Positions 32,956-42,601 of a DNA stretch of 64,000 bases are shown here, piece by piece. The notes below the pieces were generated by a model that saw nothing but the letters and a program-made list of their open reading frames with translations, was not told the DNA's origin and made no database searches. Source of the stretch: Blautia sp. An249 (GTDB taxonomy: Bacteria > Bacillota > Clostridia > Lachnospirales > Lachnospiraceae); NCBI RefSeq assembly GCF_002159835.1, contig NZ_NFJL01000005.1, positions 143,431 through 207,430 of the forward strand. The letters are read 5' to 3'. Numbering within the stretch: the stretch's first letter is position 1; each line of letters begins with the position of its first letter. The position numbers and the translations under genes are program-made.

Positions 32956-34028
32956 TATTTCTGACCTCCTTCCACTGCAACGGCTTTTTTCGCTTTACGC
33001 TCTGCCAGGAATTTCTGGAATACAGGGCTCTGCAGTACAACGATAACGATTACGACGATTGCCTTATATACAGGCAGCTGGTCAGCAGATACGTTCATTG
33101 CGTACAGAGTTGTTGTCAGGGCCTGAATGGTGTAAGCACCGATTACAGAGCCCATCAGGCTGAATTTACCACCGCCGAGAGCGTTACCGCCAAGAGCAAC
33201 TGCAAGGATGGCATCCATTTCCAGGTTCAGACCAATGTTGTTTGCATCTGCGGAATAGATACGTCCGGAAGCTGCAATACCTGCAATACCTGCCAGAACA
33301 CCGCAGATAACGTAGGTAAGGAATTTGATCATTTTGGAATTCAGACCTACCAGACGGGAGGCGCTTCCGTTAATACCTACACATTCGATGTACAGACCTA
33401 AGGCTGTATGTTTTAATACCAGATATACGACAACTACGGTGATAATTGCCAGGAAAATCGGTGTGGAAACCGGTGAACCGCCAATGTATCCACCAATTGC
33501 CTGATAAGTACCAACACGAACATAAGTAATCTGTCCGCCTGTTACTAACTGTGCAATACCACGTCCTGCAGTATACAGGATCAGGGTAGCAACCATCGGC
33601 TGGATGTTAAAGTAGGAAACCAGCAGACCGTTAAATGCTCCGCAGATTCCTGCTACGATTAATGCTACAACAATTGCCAGTACTAATGGATTGGCAAATT
33701 CATTGACACTTACTTCACCGCCGGAAAGAATCTGGCAGCAAACGGCGCCGGCAACTGCCATAACAGCACCAACACTGATGTCCTGTCCGCCGGAAGCTGC
33801 GGTTACAAGAGTCATACCTACAGCTAAGATTACCAGCTCAGATGCACGGTTGATAACGTCAATGATATATCCGTAGAGAACACCGTTGTTAATAGAAATT
33901 GCGAAGAAAGTCGGTGTCTTAATCAGGTTGATTAAAAGTACAACAACCAGACATACGATAGGAAGAAACAGTCTGTTGCCTGTTAACTTCTTAATAAAAC
34001 TTGTATCTTTTTCAGAAGTCTTACTCAT
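32955..34028 (-). CDS. ytfT: Sugar ABC transporter permease (YtfT-like)
   Basis: A 357-residue BPD_transp_2 permease with about nine hydrophobic segments. VILAVGMTLVTAASGGQDISVG is the hallmark, and LILYTAGRGIAQLVTGG, YIECVGINGSASRLVGLNSK and ALGGNALGGGKFSLMGSVIG follow. ATG 34028 follows AGGAGG by 11 nt. A GTG 12 bp upstream overlaps that Shine-Dalgarno. The start overlaps the ATPase stop by 8 bp, indicating coupled translation. It pairs with the YjfF-like permease downstream. Cargo is probably a pentose or hexose in furanose form, since the E. coli system takes galactofuranose and arabinofuranose. Confidence 0.88.
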   Translation of the reverse strand: MSKTSEKDTSFIKKLTGNRLFLPIVCLVVVLLINLIKTPTFFAISINNGVLYGYIIDVINRASELVILAVGMTLVTAASGGQDISVGAVMAVAGAVCCQILSGGEVSVNEFANPLVLAIVVALIVAGICGAFNGLLVSYFNIQPMVATLILYTAGRGIAQLVTGGQITYVRVGTYQAIGGYIGGSPVSTPIFLAIITVVVVYLVLKHTALGLYIECVGINGSASRLVGLNSKMIKFLTYVICGVLAGIAGIAASGRIYSADANNIGLNLEMDAILAVALGGNALGGGKFSLMGSVIGAYTIQALTTTLYAMNVSADQLPVYKAIVVIVIVVLQSPVFQKFLAERKAKKAVAVEGGQK

Positions 34029-35538
34029 TGTTCTCTTCACCTCCTGCGATGGTCTTCATGATTGTATTCTGATTCAGCTCATCTCCGGAGAGTTCTCCGA
34101 CTTTCTTGCCGTCTCTTAATACAGCCATGCGGGAACAGGTACGAAGCATCTCTTCTACTTCGGAAGAAATAAAGGTAACTGCCATTCCCTGATCCGCTAA
34201 ATCAAGTACCAGTTTCTGAATTTCTGTTTTGGTACCGATGTCAATACCACGGGTCGGTTCGTCCAGAATCAGATATTCCGGCTCTGTCAGCAGCCAGCGT
34301 CCCAGAATAACTTTCTGCTGGTTACCACCGGAAAGACTCTTAATCGGAGTTTCACGGCTTGCGGTCTTAATCTGCAGCATCTTGATGTATTTATCTGCAG
34401 CTTCTTCCATTTCTTTTCTGCTCATCAGTTTAAACATACCGCGTTTTGCCTGAAGAGCGATAATGATATTTTCACGTACAGACAGATCGGCAATAATACC
34501 GTCGCGCTTTCTGTCTTCCGGAAGATACGCCATACCGAGCTTCATTGCATCCAGAGGTTTGTTGATCTTTACTTCTTTTCCATTTACTTTCAGCTTACCG
34601 CTGTCTGCCTTGTCAGCACCATAGATGGCACGTACCAGTTCAGAACGTCCGGAACCCAGAAGACCTGTAAGACCGATAACTTCACCTTTGTTAATAGCAA
34701 TATTGAAAGGACGGATGGTTCCTTTATGTCCAAGACCTTCTGCCTCAATTACCGGAGCTCCTTCGAATTTCTTCTCCAGATGTCCGCTCTTAATATCAGC
34801 CAGGTCATCGAAGTCTTTACCCATCATCTTAGCAACCAACATAACTCGCGGAAGATCTTTTGTCTCGTACTCTCCTACAAGTTCACCGTTTCTCAAGACT
34901 GTAATTCTGTCACATACTGCGTATACCTGCTCCAGGAAGTGAGTTACGAATATGATTCCAACTCCCTTCTCACGAAGGCGGCGCATCAGCACGAACAGTT
35001 TCTCTACCTCATCATCATCCAGAGAAGAGGTAGGTTCATCCAGAATCAAAACTTTACATTCCATATCTACCGCACGGGCGATAGCAATCATCTGCTGAAT
35101 TGCGATAGAGCAGTCTTCCAGCATCTGTGTGGGCGGTACCGCAATATCCAGACTCTTTAACAACTCTGCAGATTTCTTATTCATGGTTCTCCAGTCGATT
35201 AATCCCATTTTTCTCGGCTCACGTCCGATGAACAGATTCTCCGCAACCGTCAGGTTCGGACAAAGGTTAACCTCCTGATACACCGTACTGATTCCGTTAT
35301 TCTGTGCATCCTGAGGAGAATGGTTCACGATCTTCTTTCCGTCCATTTCCACAGTTCCGGCACTCAATTCATGCACACCGGTAAGCACTTTGATCAATGT
35401 AGATTTACCAGCTCCGTTTTCTCCCATCAGAGCGTGAATTTCCCCGCTTCGAAGCGTAAAATCAACATTTTGCAGGGCGCGAACACCAGGGAATGTTTTA
35501 CTAATACCTCTCATTTTCAAAATGACATTATGTTCCAC
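34021..35538 (-). CDS. ytfR: Sugar ABC transporter ATP-binding protein, two ATPase domains (YtfR-like)
   Basis: A 505-residue double ABC ATPase of the sugar-importer type. Domain 1: GENGAGKSTLIKVLTGV, IQQMIAIARAV and VLILDEPTSSLDDDE. Domain 2: the usual altered Walker A GLTGLLGSGRSELVRAIYG, full signature SLSGGNQQKVILGRWLL and LILDEPTRGID. Domain 2's lack of a Walker A Lys is normal for this family. The start is a GTG at 35538 after GCAGGTGAAAGATA. It lies between the binding-protein gene (126 bp upstream) and the permeases. It powers import of the sugar bound by the lipoprotein at 35665-36801. Confidence 0.93.
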   Translation of the reverse strand: MEHNVILKMRGISKTFPGVRALQNVDFTLRSGEIHALMGENGAGKSTLIKVLTGVHELSAGTVEMDGKKIVNHSPQDAQNNGISTVYQEVNLCPNLTVAENLFIGREPRKMGLIDWRTMNKKSAELLKSLDIAVPPTQMLEDCSIAIQQMIAIARAVDMECKVLILDEPTSSLDDDEVEKLFVLMRRLREKGVGIIFVTHFLEQVYAVCDRITVLRNGELVGEYETKDLPRVMLVAKMMGKDFDDLADIKSGHLEKKFEGAPVIEAEGLGHKGTIRPFNIAINKGEVIGLTGLLGSGRSELVRAIYGADKADSGKLKVNGKEVKINKPLDAMKLGMAYLPEDRKRDGIIADLSVRENIIIALQAKRGMFKLMSRKEMEEAADKYIKMLQIKTASRETPIKSLSGGNQQKVILGRWLLTEPEYLILDEPTRGIDIGTKTEIQKLVLDLADQGMAVTFISSEVEEMLRTCSRMAVLRDGKKVGELSGDELNQNTIMKTIAGGEENNE

Positions 35539-35664
35539 TATCTTTCACCTGCTTTCCTCATTTTAAGCATAAACGAGGCGTGGCACGAAGATGCTTGTAT
35601 CCTTTTCTCCGACTTCACATACCACGCCTCGACATTCAAGTCACTCTATCTCTATGACTTCTAA

Positions 35665-36801
35665 TTAATATGCACGTCCGTCAATAACTTCCTGAGTAAC
35701 TGCTGTTACTTCATAAGATTCTCCGTCAACATCTACAGTTGCAACGGTATCGTCTGTTGCAAACATTGTTTCGTCAACGAATGTTTCTTTTTCAACTTCT
35801 TCTCCGGCTTCCAGAGCTTTGATGATTTCATCTACACGAGGACCATGTAATGGGTTACACTCTGTAGCAAGAGCAATTTCTCCGCTCATTGTCATGTTCA
35901 GAGCTGCAGTAGCTGCGTCGAAGGACATAACCATAATCTGGCCGTCTTCTGTTCCGATTTCGTAACCAGCAGCTTTGATAGCGTCGATAGCACCGAATGC
36001 TTCGTTATCGTTCTCGCAGTATACAACGTCTACATCGTCACCGCTCTGTTTCAGGATAGATTCCATAACTTCCTGACCTTTAGCCTGTGTAAATTCACCA
36101 GACTGCTGAGCTAACATGTTCCAGTTTTCGTTTGCTTCGATTGCTTCTTCCAGAGCTTCTGTACGTCCGATCTGAGCGGATGCACCGATGGTTCCCTGAA
36201 TATCAACGATGTTGATTTCTTCTTCTCCACGTCCTTTAGCTTCCAGGAATGCTTTCAGCCATGCACATGCTTTCTGGCCTTCCAGTTTGAAGTTAGAACC
36301 TACCCATGCTGTAACCAGGTTTTCATCAGAGATGTCAACCATACGGTCTACAGTGATTACAGGGATTCCTGCATCATATGCTTCCTGAAGAACGGTATCC
36401 CAACCTGTTTCTGTAACAGGTGCAAGAAGTATGTAATCTACACCCTGCTGGATGAAGTTACGGATTGCAGTAATCTGGTTTTCCTGTTTCTGCTGAGCAT
36501 CGTCAAAGATTAATTCGTATCCGTTTTCTTCAGTGAAAGTACCTTTCATGGACTCTGTGTTTGCAGTACGCCAGTCAGATTCAGCACCTACCTGTGAGAA
36601 ACCAACAGTAAGAACATCGCCTGAACCAGAAGCGTCGTCTGCTGCTGCATCATCTTCTGCTGCTGCATCGTCGTCTGCTGCTGCGGTATCCTCTGTTGCT
36701 GCGCTGTCATCGGATGCTGTGTCGCTGGATCCGCCACAGCCTGCAAGCATAGTACCAACTACAGCTACGCTTAAAAGTGTTGCTAATACTTTCTTCTTCA
36801 T
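35665..36801 (-). CDS. ytfQ: Sugar-binding lipoprotein (YtfQ-like)
   Basis: A 378-residue periplasmic-binding-protein type 1 lipoprotein. The signal is KKKVLATLLSVAVVGTMLAG with lipobox LAGC (C22). A 35-residue Asp/Ala/Glu/Ser linker (about 25-58) with GCT/GCA-type codon repeats acts as a flexible tether. The mature domain starts VLTVGFSQVGAESDWRTANT, exactly the YtfQ opening, and continues with GVDYILLAPVTETGWDTVL, YCENDNEAFGAIDAIKAAG and ALATECNPLHGPRVDEII. It catches galactofuranose- or arabinofuranose-like sugars outside the cell. Its position near araABD favours arabinose (inference). RBS is AAGGAGGATTTATC. The YesMN-like pair lies directly upstream, so expression is probably signal-dependent. 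Confidence 0.9.
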   Translation of the reverse strand: MKKKVLATLLSVAVVGTMLAGCGGSSDTASDDSAATEDTAAADDDAAAEDDAAADDASGSGDVLTVGFSQVGAESDWRTANTESMKGTFTEENGYELIFDDAQQKQENQITAIRNFIQQGVDYILLAPVTETGWDTVLQEAYDAGIPVITVDRMVDISDENLVTAWVGSNFKLEGQKACAWLKAFLEAKGRGEEEINIVDIQGTIGASAQIGRTEALEEAIEANENWNMLAQQSGEFTQAKGQEVMESILKQSGDDVDVVYCENDNEAFGAIDAIKAAGYEIGTEDGQIMVMSFDAATAALNMTMSGEIALATECNPLHGPRVDEIIKALEAGEEVEKETFVDETMFATDDTVATVDVDGESYEVTAVTQEVIDGRAY

Positions 36802-36822
36802 GATAAATCCTCCTTAACTTTC

Positions 36823-36848
36823 TGCGGCTGTTCTTTACTCTTGCCGCA
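36823..36848 (-). promoter_or_regulatory. Short hairpin in the ytfQ leader
   Basis: TGCGGC (36823-36828) and GCCGCA (36843-36848) can pair across a 14-nt loop, just ahead of the AAGGAGG of ytfQ. It may stabilise the abundant binding-protein mRNA. Function is not shown. Confidence 0.35.
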
Positions 36849-36928
36849 ACTGATAATTCTATTTTAAACTTTTTTTTTAAAAAATCTACGGAAAAAACCC
36901 TTAAATTAGTAATTTATTTTACTAAATT

Positions 36929-38455
36929 TTAATTTTCTTCTATTCTTTGTGTGTTTTCTTTCGATAAAGGTACGTTTTCTTTCGGAATCCGGACTGTTAC
37001 CCTGGTTCCTTTTCCATAAAAACTTTCAAAAGCCAGTCCATATTGTTTTCCGTAGTTCATCTGAATCCGTTCTTCCACATTCAGAAGTCCGAAACCACCC
37101 CTGGCCGAAGTCTGCGGATTTTCTTTTCCTTTAATCTTCTCCCGAAGCTCAGCCAGCTGATCCTCTGTCATTCCAATTCCATTATCTTCCACCTCCAGCA
37201 CAATGATACCTGCGCTGGCATATCCTCTCACCCAGATCTTGCCCTTTCCTCTTTTGTTCTTAATTCCGTGATACAGGGCATTTTCCACCAGTGGCTGCAG
37301 AACCATTTTCAGAATCCGATACTGATATAGCTCTTTATCTATGGAAATTTCATATTCCATTATATCCTGATAGCGGAACTGCTGAATGCTCAGATAACTG
37401 TGTACATGGGTTTCTTCTTCTTTAATGGTAATATAATCTTTCCCCTGGCTCAGTACCGTCCGGAAGAACTCAGATAAAGAGGTGGTCATATTTACCACCT
37501 TCCGGTTCTGGCCGTCCTCTGCCAGCCACACAATGGCGTCCAGGGTATTATAAAGAAAGTGGGGATTGATCTGAGCCTGCAGAAGTTTCAGCTCCGTATC
37601 CCTTAATTTTCTCTGTTCCCCCTTAATATCTTCAATCAGACGGGAAATTTCCGAACGCATTCCGTTAAAACTGTCTGTCAGAACAGAAATTTCATCCACT
37701 GCTTCGATATTGGTCTCCTCCGTGAAGTCACCGTGCTCCATCCTTTTCGCAGCCTTACACAGGGCGTCAATGGGCTTTGTTACACTTCCGATAATCCGTT
37801 TGGTAGACATTACGCTTATGAATAAAATAAGTGCCAGCATTCCGGCCGTCATTAAAATAATGGTATTGGTTCTGGCCTCCATCTTAATCCTCAAATCGAT
37901 CAGCGTCTGGGTTTCGTAATAAATATACTCCTGGGTGTAATCCCGGATCATTGCCGTCAGCCCCTGAATGTCGTTTTCCCAGATACTGTAATTTTCGCTG
38001 TAGGTTCCTGACGTTTTAATGTTTGTTTCGATCTGTCCGATTACATTTTCCAGACTGTCCAGACAGGAAAGAGAACCGCGGATTCTGGAAACACTGGCTG
38101 TATTGGTACATTCCCTCAGCAGATGACGGAAGGTTTTTCTGGCCTTCTCAATCAGCTTATAGGGATTTTGTATCACTCTGGAATATTTAGAATCTCCCTC
38201 TGTCAGTACATCCTTATCCTTGTCCAGCTCTATCTGTCCGATAATGGTACTGTACATACTGTAATTAATGTTTTCCTCAAACTCCACATTATATGGATTC
38301 ACTTCTGTAATATTGTTAACAACCTTAGAATAGGACTGATTATAATCCATCAGAATCACAAGCAGGGCAATGGTCAGCGCTGCAAGAGGGATAATAATTA
38401 AGGCTGACAAAGAGGCCAGCCTGTTTCTTAAAGATAGCGGTTTTCTGGATGTCAT
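36929..38455 (-). CDS. Sensor histidine kinase, YesM/LytS-type
   Basis: A 508-residue membrane kinase. TM1 is at about 14-36 and TM2 at about 197-216, enclosing a 160-residue extracellular sensor domain. HAMP follows (about 217-270). The His-kinase domain has H299 in QAQINPHFLYNTLD, and the ATPase domain has LVENALYHGIKNKRGKG and VEDNGIGM plus GGFGLLNVEERI. This is the HPK8/YesM group that controls sugar-uptake genes in Firmicutes. It overlaps the response-regulator gene by ATGA (4 bp) and lies upstream of the ABC importer. It probably senses the extracellular pentose directly or through the binding protein, and activates importer expression (inference). Confidence 0.9.
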   Translation of the reverse strand: MTSRKPLSLRNRLASLSALIIIPLAALTIALLVILMDYNQSYSKVVNNITEVNPYNVEFEENINYSMYSTIIGQIELDKDKDVLTEGDSKYSRVIQNPYKLIEKARKTFRHLLRECTNTASVSRIRGSLSCLDSLENVIGQIETNIKTSGTYSENYSIWENDIQGLTAMIRDYTQEYIYYETQTLIDLRIKMEARTNTIILMTAGMLALILFISVMSTKRIIGSVTKPIDALCKAAKRMEHGDFTEETNIEAVDEISVLTDSFNGMRSEISRLIEDIKGEQRKLRDTELKLLQAQINPHFLYNTLDAIVWLAEDGQNRKVVNMTTSLSEFFRTVLSQGKDYITIKEEETHVHSYLSIQQFRYQDIMEYEISIDKELYQYRILKMVLQPLVENALYHGIKNKRGKGKIWVRGYASAGIIVLEVEDNGIGMTEDQLAELREKIKGKENPQTSARGGFGLLNVEERIQMNYGKQYGLAFESFYGKGTRVTVRIPKENVPLSKENTQRIEEN

Positions 38456-40080
38456 TTCCCTGGCCCCTCCTTCCTGCGGGCCCGGTACTCCTTAGGAGTA
38501 CATCCCTGTGTCTTTTTAAATATGTAGCTAAAGTAATGGGAATCTTTATACCCGATGGAGAATCCTATCTCAGAAGTCTTCCGGTTGGTACACATCAGAA
38601 GCTCTTTCGCCCTGTCCATTCTGAGTTTGGTCAGATACTCAATAAAGGTCTCTCCCAGTTCCTGACGAAACAGGGTGCTGAAATAACTGGGGCTGATTCC
38701 CACCTGAGAGGCCACTACGTTTAAAGATATATCATTGTTCTGGAAATTTTCCTGAATATATTTTTTAGCATCTTCAAACAGAGAATTGTAGTGATCCATG
38801 GAGGAATTATCCCGTAGATCCAGCGCCTCGCTAAATAAATCGGTCAAATACTGCTTCATTCCGCTGACAGATGTTACCTGAGCTGCAATTACACTGGCGT
38901 CCCGGTAATGCTCCGGCAGATCCTCGGCGCTTAATCCCAGGCTTTCCAGAACCCCCGCCACACAGAAATACATGTCCATCATCAGATACTGGCGGAACAT
39001 TACAGAATTATAAGTTCCGCTTCCCACCTTACGGAAATAATTTTCTATGAAGTTCTCCACCTCTTCCTTGGCTCCCACTTTCAGGAAGTCTTCCACCAGT
39101 TTCCGGTCAATTTTAGAAACATCAATGGTTTTCAGATCCACCGATTTTTCTGCCGGGGTGTTCCACAGCCTTACTTCCTCATTGGTGACAATCTGATTTC
39201 TTTCCATAAAGAAACGGCTGGCGAAAGCGCTGTTGGCCTCATTGTAAGAAATCCCCACATCTCTGAGTCTCTGTACTGTCTTTCCGATCCCTCCAAAATA
39301 CTGCAGGGTATCTTCTTCCGGTATCAGGCTCTGAACCTTTTCCTTAAGGGCTGAAAGAATTTCCTGAAACTCTTCCCCGTCTTCGCTTCGTACCAAAAGA
39401 AACCATCCGTCCTCCGGCCGCTTAAAACAAAGGATCCGTTCCTCCGACTCCAGGTATTCCTCCACCTGCTCCGTGACTTTAACCAGATGTTCCATATAAT
39501 CATGTCCCTCGGAAATAACTTTAAACATGACTACCGTATAATAGGAAGCAGTAAAATCCATCCCCATCTGTCCGCCTTTATTCAGGATCTCACTGATGGA
39601 AATGGTATTATGTACTAAGGCATAAAAGAGCTTGATTTTTTCTGCCCGAAGGTTTTCCTTCATTTCCTCCTGATACTGAGTCATCAGTTTCTGCTGCTCC
39701 TGTTCTTCCCGGATAACTTCTGCCACCCGTTTGATAGCTTCCAGAAGTTTTTCCCGGCTTACCGGTTTCAGCAGATAATCAGTGATACCAATGCTGATGG
39801 CTCTTTTGGCATAATCAAATTCATTATACCCGCTCAAAATAATGATTTTTGTATTGGGAAACTCCTTTTTTACCAGACTGCTTAGTTCCAGTCCATCCAT
39901 AAAAGGCATCTTAATGTCTGTAATCAGAATGTCAGGCTTTGTTTTCTTAATCAGAGGATAAGCAAGCTCTCCGTCGCTGGCCTCTCCTACAAATTCCAGC
40001 CCTTCCTTTTCCCAGGGAATATGATTCTTAATCCCCTTTCGCATTATAACCTCGTCTTCTACTAAGAATACCTTAATCAT
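38452..40080 (-). CDS. AraC-type response regulator, YesN-like
   Basis: A 542-residue protein. The receiver domain (1-120) has acidic pocket LVEDE, phosphoacceptor D55 in ILITDIKMPFMDGLE and Lys in LLKPVSREKL. A long middle region (about 130-430) follows with coiled-coil-like Glu/Gln segments. The C-terminal AraC/XylS double helix-turn-helix (about 440-538) has DISLNVVASQVGISPSYFST and TSEIGFSIGYKDSHYFSYIF. Start ATG 40080 follows GGAGAAGAG; the frame extends seven codons further without a better RBS. It is the first gene of the two-component-ABC operon, paired by 4-bp overlap with the kinase. The expected target is the ytfQ promoter region at 36802-36928. Confidence 0.9.
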   Translation of the reverse strand: MIKVFLVEDEVIMRKGIKNHIPWEKEGLEFVGEASDGELAYPLIKKTKPDILITDIKMPFMDGLELSSLVKKEFPNTKIIILSGYNEFDYAKRAISIGITDYLLKPVSREKLLEAIKRVAEVIREEQEQQKLMTQYQEEMKENLRAEKIKLFYALVHNTISISEILNKGGQMGMDFTASYYTVVMFKVISEGHDYMEHLVKVTEQVEEYLESEERILCFKRPEDGWFLLVRSEDGEEFQEILSALKEKVQSLIPEEDTLQYFGGIGKTVQRLRDVGISYNEANSAFASRFFMERNQIVTNEEVRLWNTPAEKSVDLKTIDVSKIDRKLVEDFLKVGAKEEVENFIENYFRKVGSGTYNSVMFRQYLMMDMYFCVAGVLESLGLSAEDLPEHYRDASVIAAQVTSVSGMKQYLTDLFSEALDLRDNSSMDHYNSLFEDAKKYIQENFQNNDISLNVVASQVGISPSYFSTLFRQELGETFIEYLTKLRMDRAKELLMCTNRKTSEIGFSIGYKDSHYFSYIFKKTQGCTPKEYRARRKEGPGK

Positions 40081-40157
40081 CTCTTCTCCTTCACCTTCCA
40101 CAAAACATGCTGTCTTTCTATTCTAACATAAAAATCGGAAAAGAGGTATCCCCAAGT

Positions 40158-40216
40158 AAAAAAAAGAAGAGGCAGCGGCTGACTTTCAGATTCCTCCTCT
40201 GGCCTGCCGCAACCTC
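40158..40216 (-). terminator. Intrinsic terminator of the ara operon
   Basis: GAGGCAGCGGC (40169-40179) pairs with GCCGCAACCTC (40206-40216), nine of eleven positions as Watson-Crick pairs plus one G-T. A run of eight T follows two bases later on the minus strand. It lies between araD and the response-regulator gene. Confidence 0.75.
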
Positions 40217-40238
40217 CTTTTTCTTTATTTCCTGTTTT

Positions 40239-40934
40239 TTATTTCTTTCCCTGTCCGTAATATGCGTTCGCACCGTGTTTCCGGTAATAATGTTTGTCCT
40301 GAATTTCCTGAGGAGCCGGCTGAACCTGCGGATTAATCATCTCGCAGCGGGCAGCCATCTTGGCTACTTCTTCCAGTACAACTGCATTGTGCACGGCTTC
40401 ATGTCCGTCTTTTCCCCAGGTAAAAGGTCCGTGATTTTTGCACAGAACACAGGGTACTGCTTCGTAGTCTCTGTTTTTAAACTCTTCTGCAATTAAAAGT
40501 CCCGTATTCTTTTCGTATCCTGCATCAATCTCTTCTTTGGTCAGGCAGCGGGCGCATGGGATTTCTCCATACATATAGTCTGCATGTGTGGTTCCGTAGC
40601 AGGGGATTCCTCTGCCTGCCTGTGCCCAGCTTGTAGCCCAGGGAGAATGCGTATGTACCACGCCGCCAATCTTTGGAAACGCTTTGTACAGTTCCAGATG
40701 GGTGGGGGTATCGGAAGAAGGATTATATTCTCCTTCTACCACATTGCCTTCCAGGTCTACCAAAACCATATCTTCCGGTTTCAGAATGTCATAGTCCACA
40801 CCGCTTGGTTTGATAGCAAAAATGCCTGCCTCACGGTCAATTTCACTGACATTTCCCCAGGTAAAGGTTACCATTTTATATTTTGGCAGAAGCATATTGG
40901 CTTCATATACCCGTTTTTTTAATTCTTCTAACAT
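40239..40934 (-). CDS. araD: L-ribulose-5-phosphate 4-epimerase
   Basis: A 231-residue class-II aldolase-family epimerase converting L-ribulose 5-phosphate to D-xylulose 5-phosphate, which enters the pentose phosphate pathway. It shows [20 protein letters not shown] (substrate/phosphate binding), [16 protein letters not shown], the zinc ligands in [18 protein letters not shown], and [20 protein letters not shown]. Length equals that of known AraD. Third catabolic gene of the araR-araA-araB-araD operon, 22 bp behind araB. Zinc-dependent and cytosolic. Confidence 0.95.
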   Translation of the reverse strand: MLEELKKRVYEANMLLPKYKMVTFTWGNVSEIDREAGIFAIKPSGVDYDILKPEDMVLVDLEGNVVEGEYNPSSDTPTHLELYKAFPKIGGVVHTHSPWATSWAQAGRGIPCYGTTHADYMYGEIPCARCLTKEEIDAGYEKNTGLLIAEEFKNRDYEAVPCVLCKNHGPFTWGKDGHEAVHNAVVLEEVAKMAARCEMINPQVQPAPQEIQDKHYYRKHGANAYYGQGKK

Positions 40935-40956
40935 TTATAAAAACCTCTTTTCTCTC

Positions 40957-42564
40957 TTAATCCAGAGCATCCACAGCAGCTCTCTCAATAGCAAGACCTT
41001 TCTTATAACGTTCGATAAACGCTTCAAATCCTGCCACATCCTCTGCTACAGGTTCCATGGTTACGCCTTCCTGTCCGGCAAATACTTTGTTGTTCAGATA
41101 GTCGTCCAGAGTTTCTCCTTCTTCTTTATTACGCATATAAGAAGCCAGAAGAGCAATACCCCAGGCGCCGCCCTCTCCTGCTGTTTCCATTACAGAAACC
41201 GGTACGTTCATAGCGGCTGCCATGATTCTCTGTCCTACGCCTTTTGTCTTAAACAGACCGCCGTGGCCCAGAATCTTATCCAGTTTCACCCCTTCTTCTT
41301 TGAACAGGATGTCTGCTCCCACTTTCAAAGCGCCCAGAGCGGTATACAAATGAGTTCTCATAAAGTTAGCCAGGTTAAATTTACAGTTGGAAGAACGTAC
41401 AAACAGCGGACGTCCCTCTTCAAATCCTGTAATATGCTCTCCTGAGAAGTAGCAGTAGGATAACAGACCGCCGCAGTCTGCATCTCCTTCCAGAGCCTTG
41501 TTGTACAGGGTTCCGAATAATTTATTCATATCCACTTCCACACCCATTGCCTCTGAGTACTCTTTGAAGATATTTACCCAGGCATTTAAGTCAGAAGTAC
41601 AGTTGTTGGAATGAACCATGGCAACCAGATTTCCCGTTGGAGTTGTTACCATATCCAGTTCCTCGTAAGCTTTGCTTAAGTCTTTTTCCAGAACGATCAT
41701 GGCAAATACGGAAGTTCCGGCAGATACGTTACCGGTGCATTTTGCCACACTGTTGGTAGCCACCATACCGGTTCCTGCATCACCTTCCGGAGGACACAGC
41801 GGAATTCCTGCTTTCAGATTTCCGGATATGTCCAGAAGTTTAGCGCCTTCTTCTGTTAAAGTTCCGGCGTCTTCTCCTGCCAGAAGAACTTCAGGAAGAA
41901 TGTCTGCCAGTTTCCAGGGCAGATTCTTATCTGCTACCAGTTCATCGAACTGTGCAATCATTCTTTCATTGTAGTTTTTCTTTTCAATATCAATGGGGAA
42001 CATACCGGATCCTTCTCCGATTCCCAGAACTTTCCGGCCGGTCAGTTTCCAGTGGATGAATCCTTCCAGGGTGGTCAGGAAATCAATCTGAGAAACATGT
42101 TCCTCCCCTTTTAAGATTGCCTGGTACAGATGGGCAATGCTCCATCTCTGAGGAATGTGGTAGTTAAACAGCTTCGTCAGTTTCTCAGAAGCTTCTCCTG
42201 TGATATTGTTTCTCCAGGTACGGAAAGGTACCAGGATCTCGCCGTCTTTATCAAAGGCCATATATCCGTGCATCATGGCACTGAATCCAATGGCTCCGAT
42301 AGTGGTCAGAGTCAGATCATATTTATCTTTTACATCTGCCGCCATTTTTGCATAGGCATCCTGCAGTCCTGTCCAAATGTCTTCCAGACTGTATGTCCAG
42401 ATTCCATTTTCCAGTCTGTTTTCCCAGTCATGGGCGCCGGCTGCAATCGGCGCATTGTCTGCGCCGACCAGAACCGCTTTAATACGGGTTGAGCCGAATT
42501 CAATTCCCAGTGCTGTATTTCCATTTTCAATTTCACTTTTAATACGATTTACATCAACAGCCAT
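40957..42564 (-). CDS. araB: L-ribulokinase, FGGY family
   Basis: A 535-residue FGGY carbohydrate kinase. The N-terminal ATPase lobe opens with [33 protein letters not shown] and [14 protein letters not shown] are in the middle. The C-terminal lobe has [20 protein letters not shown] and [15 protein letters not shown]. It phosphorylates L-ribulose to L-ribulose 5-phosphate. This is the alternative, Lachnospiraceae-type ribulokinase rather than a close E. coli AraB, but the operon position between isomerase and epimerase makes the assignment firm. Gaps are 37 bp to araA and 22 bp to araD. RBS is AGGAGGAGTTCCGG. Confidence 0.92.
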   Translation of the reverse strand: MAVDVNRIKSEIENGNTALGIEFGSTRIKAVLVGADNAPIAAGAHDWENRLENGIWTYSLEDIWTGLQDAYAKMAADVKDKYDLTLTTIGAIGFSAMMHGYMAFDKDGEILVPFRTWRNNITGEASEKLTKLFNYHIPQRWSIAHLYQAILKGEEHVSQIDFLTTLEGFIHWKLTGRKVLGIGEGSGMFPIDIEKKNYNERMIAQFDELVADKNLPWKLADILPEVLLAGEDAGTLTEEGAKLLDISGNLKAGIPLCPPEGDAGTGMVATNSVAKCTGNVSAGTSVFAMIVLEKDLSKAYEELDMVTTPTGNLVAMVHSNNCTSDLNAWVNIFKEYSEAMGVEVDMNKLFGTLYNKALEGDADCGGLLSYCYFSGEHITGFEEGRPLFVRSSNCKFNLANFMRTHLYTALGALKVGADILFKEEGVKLDKILGHGGLFKTKGVGQRIMAAAMNVPVSVMETAGEGGAWGIALLASYMRNKEEGETLDDYLNNKVFAGQEGVTMEPVAEDVAGFEAFIERYKKGLAIERAAVDALD

Positions 42565-42601
42565 CCGGAACTCCTCCTATTCTATTCTTTTACCGTTCGA
42601 C

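Noticed and set aside
36610..36730. Simple repeat in ytfQ as a separate repeat or phase-variable tract
   Set aside because: It is a codon-biased Asp/Ala/Glu linker behind a lipobox, normal for Lachnospiraceae binding lipoproteins, and it stays in frame.
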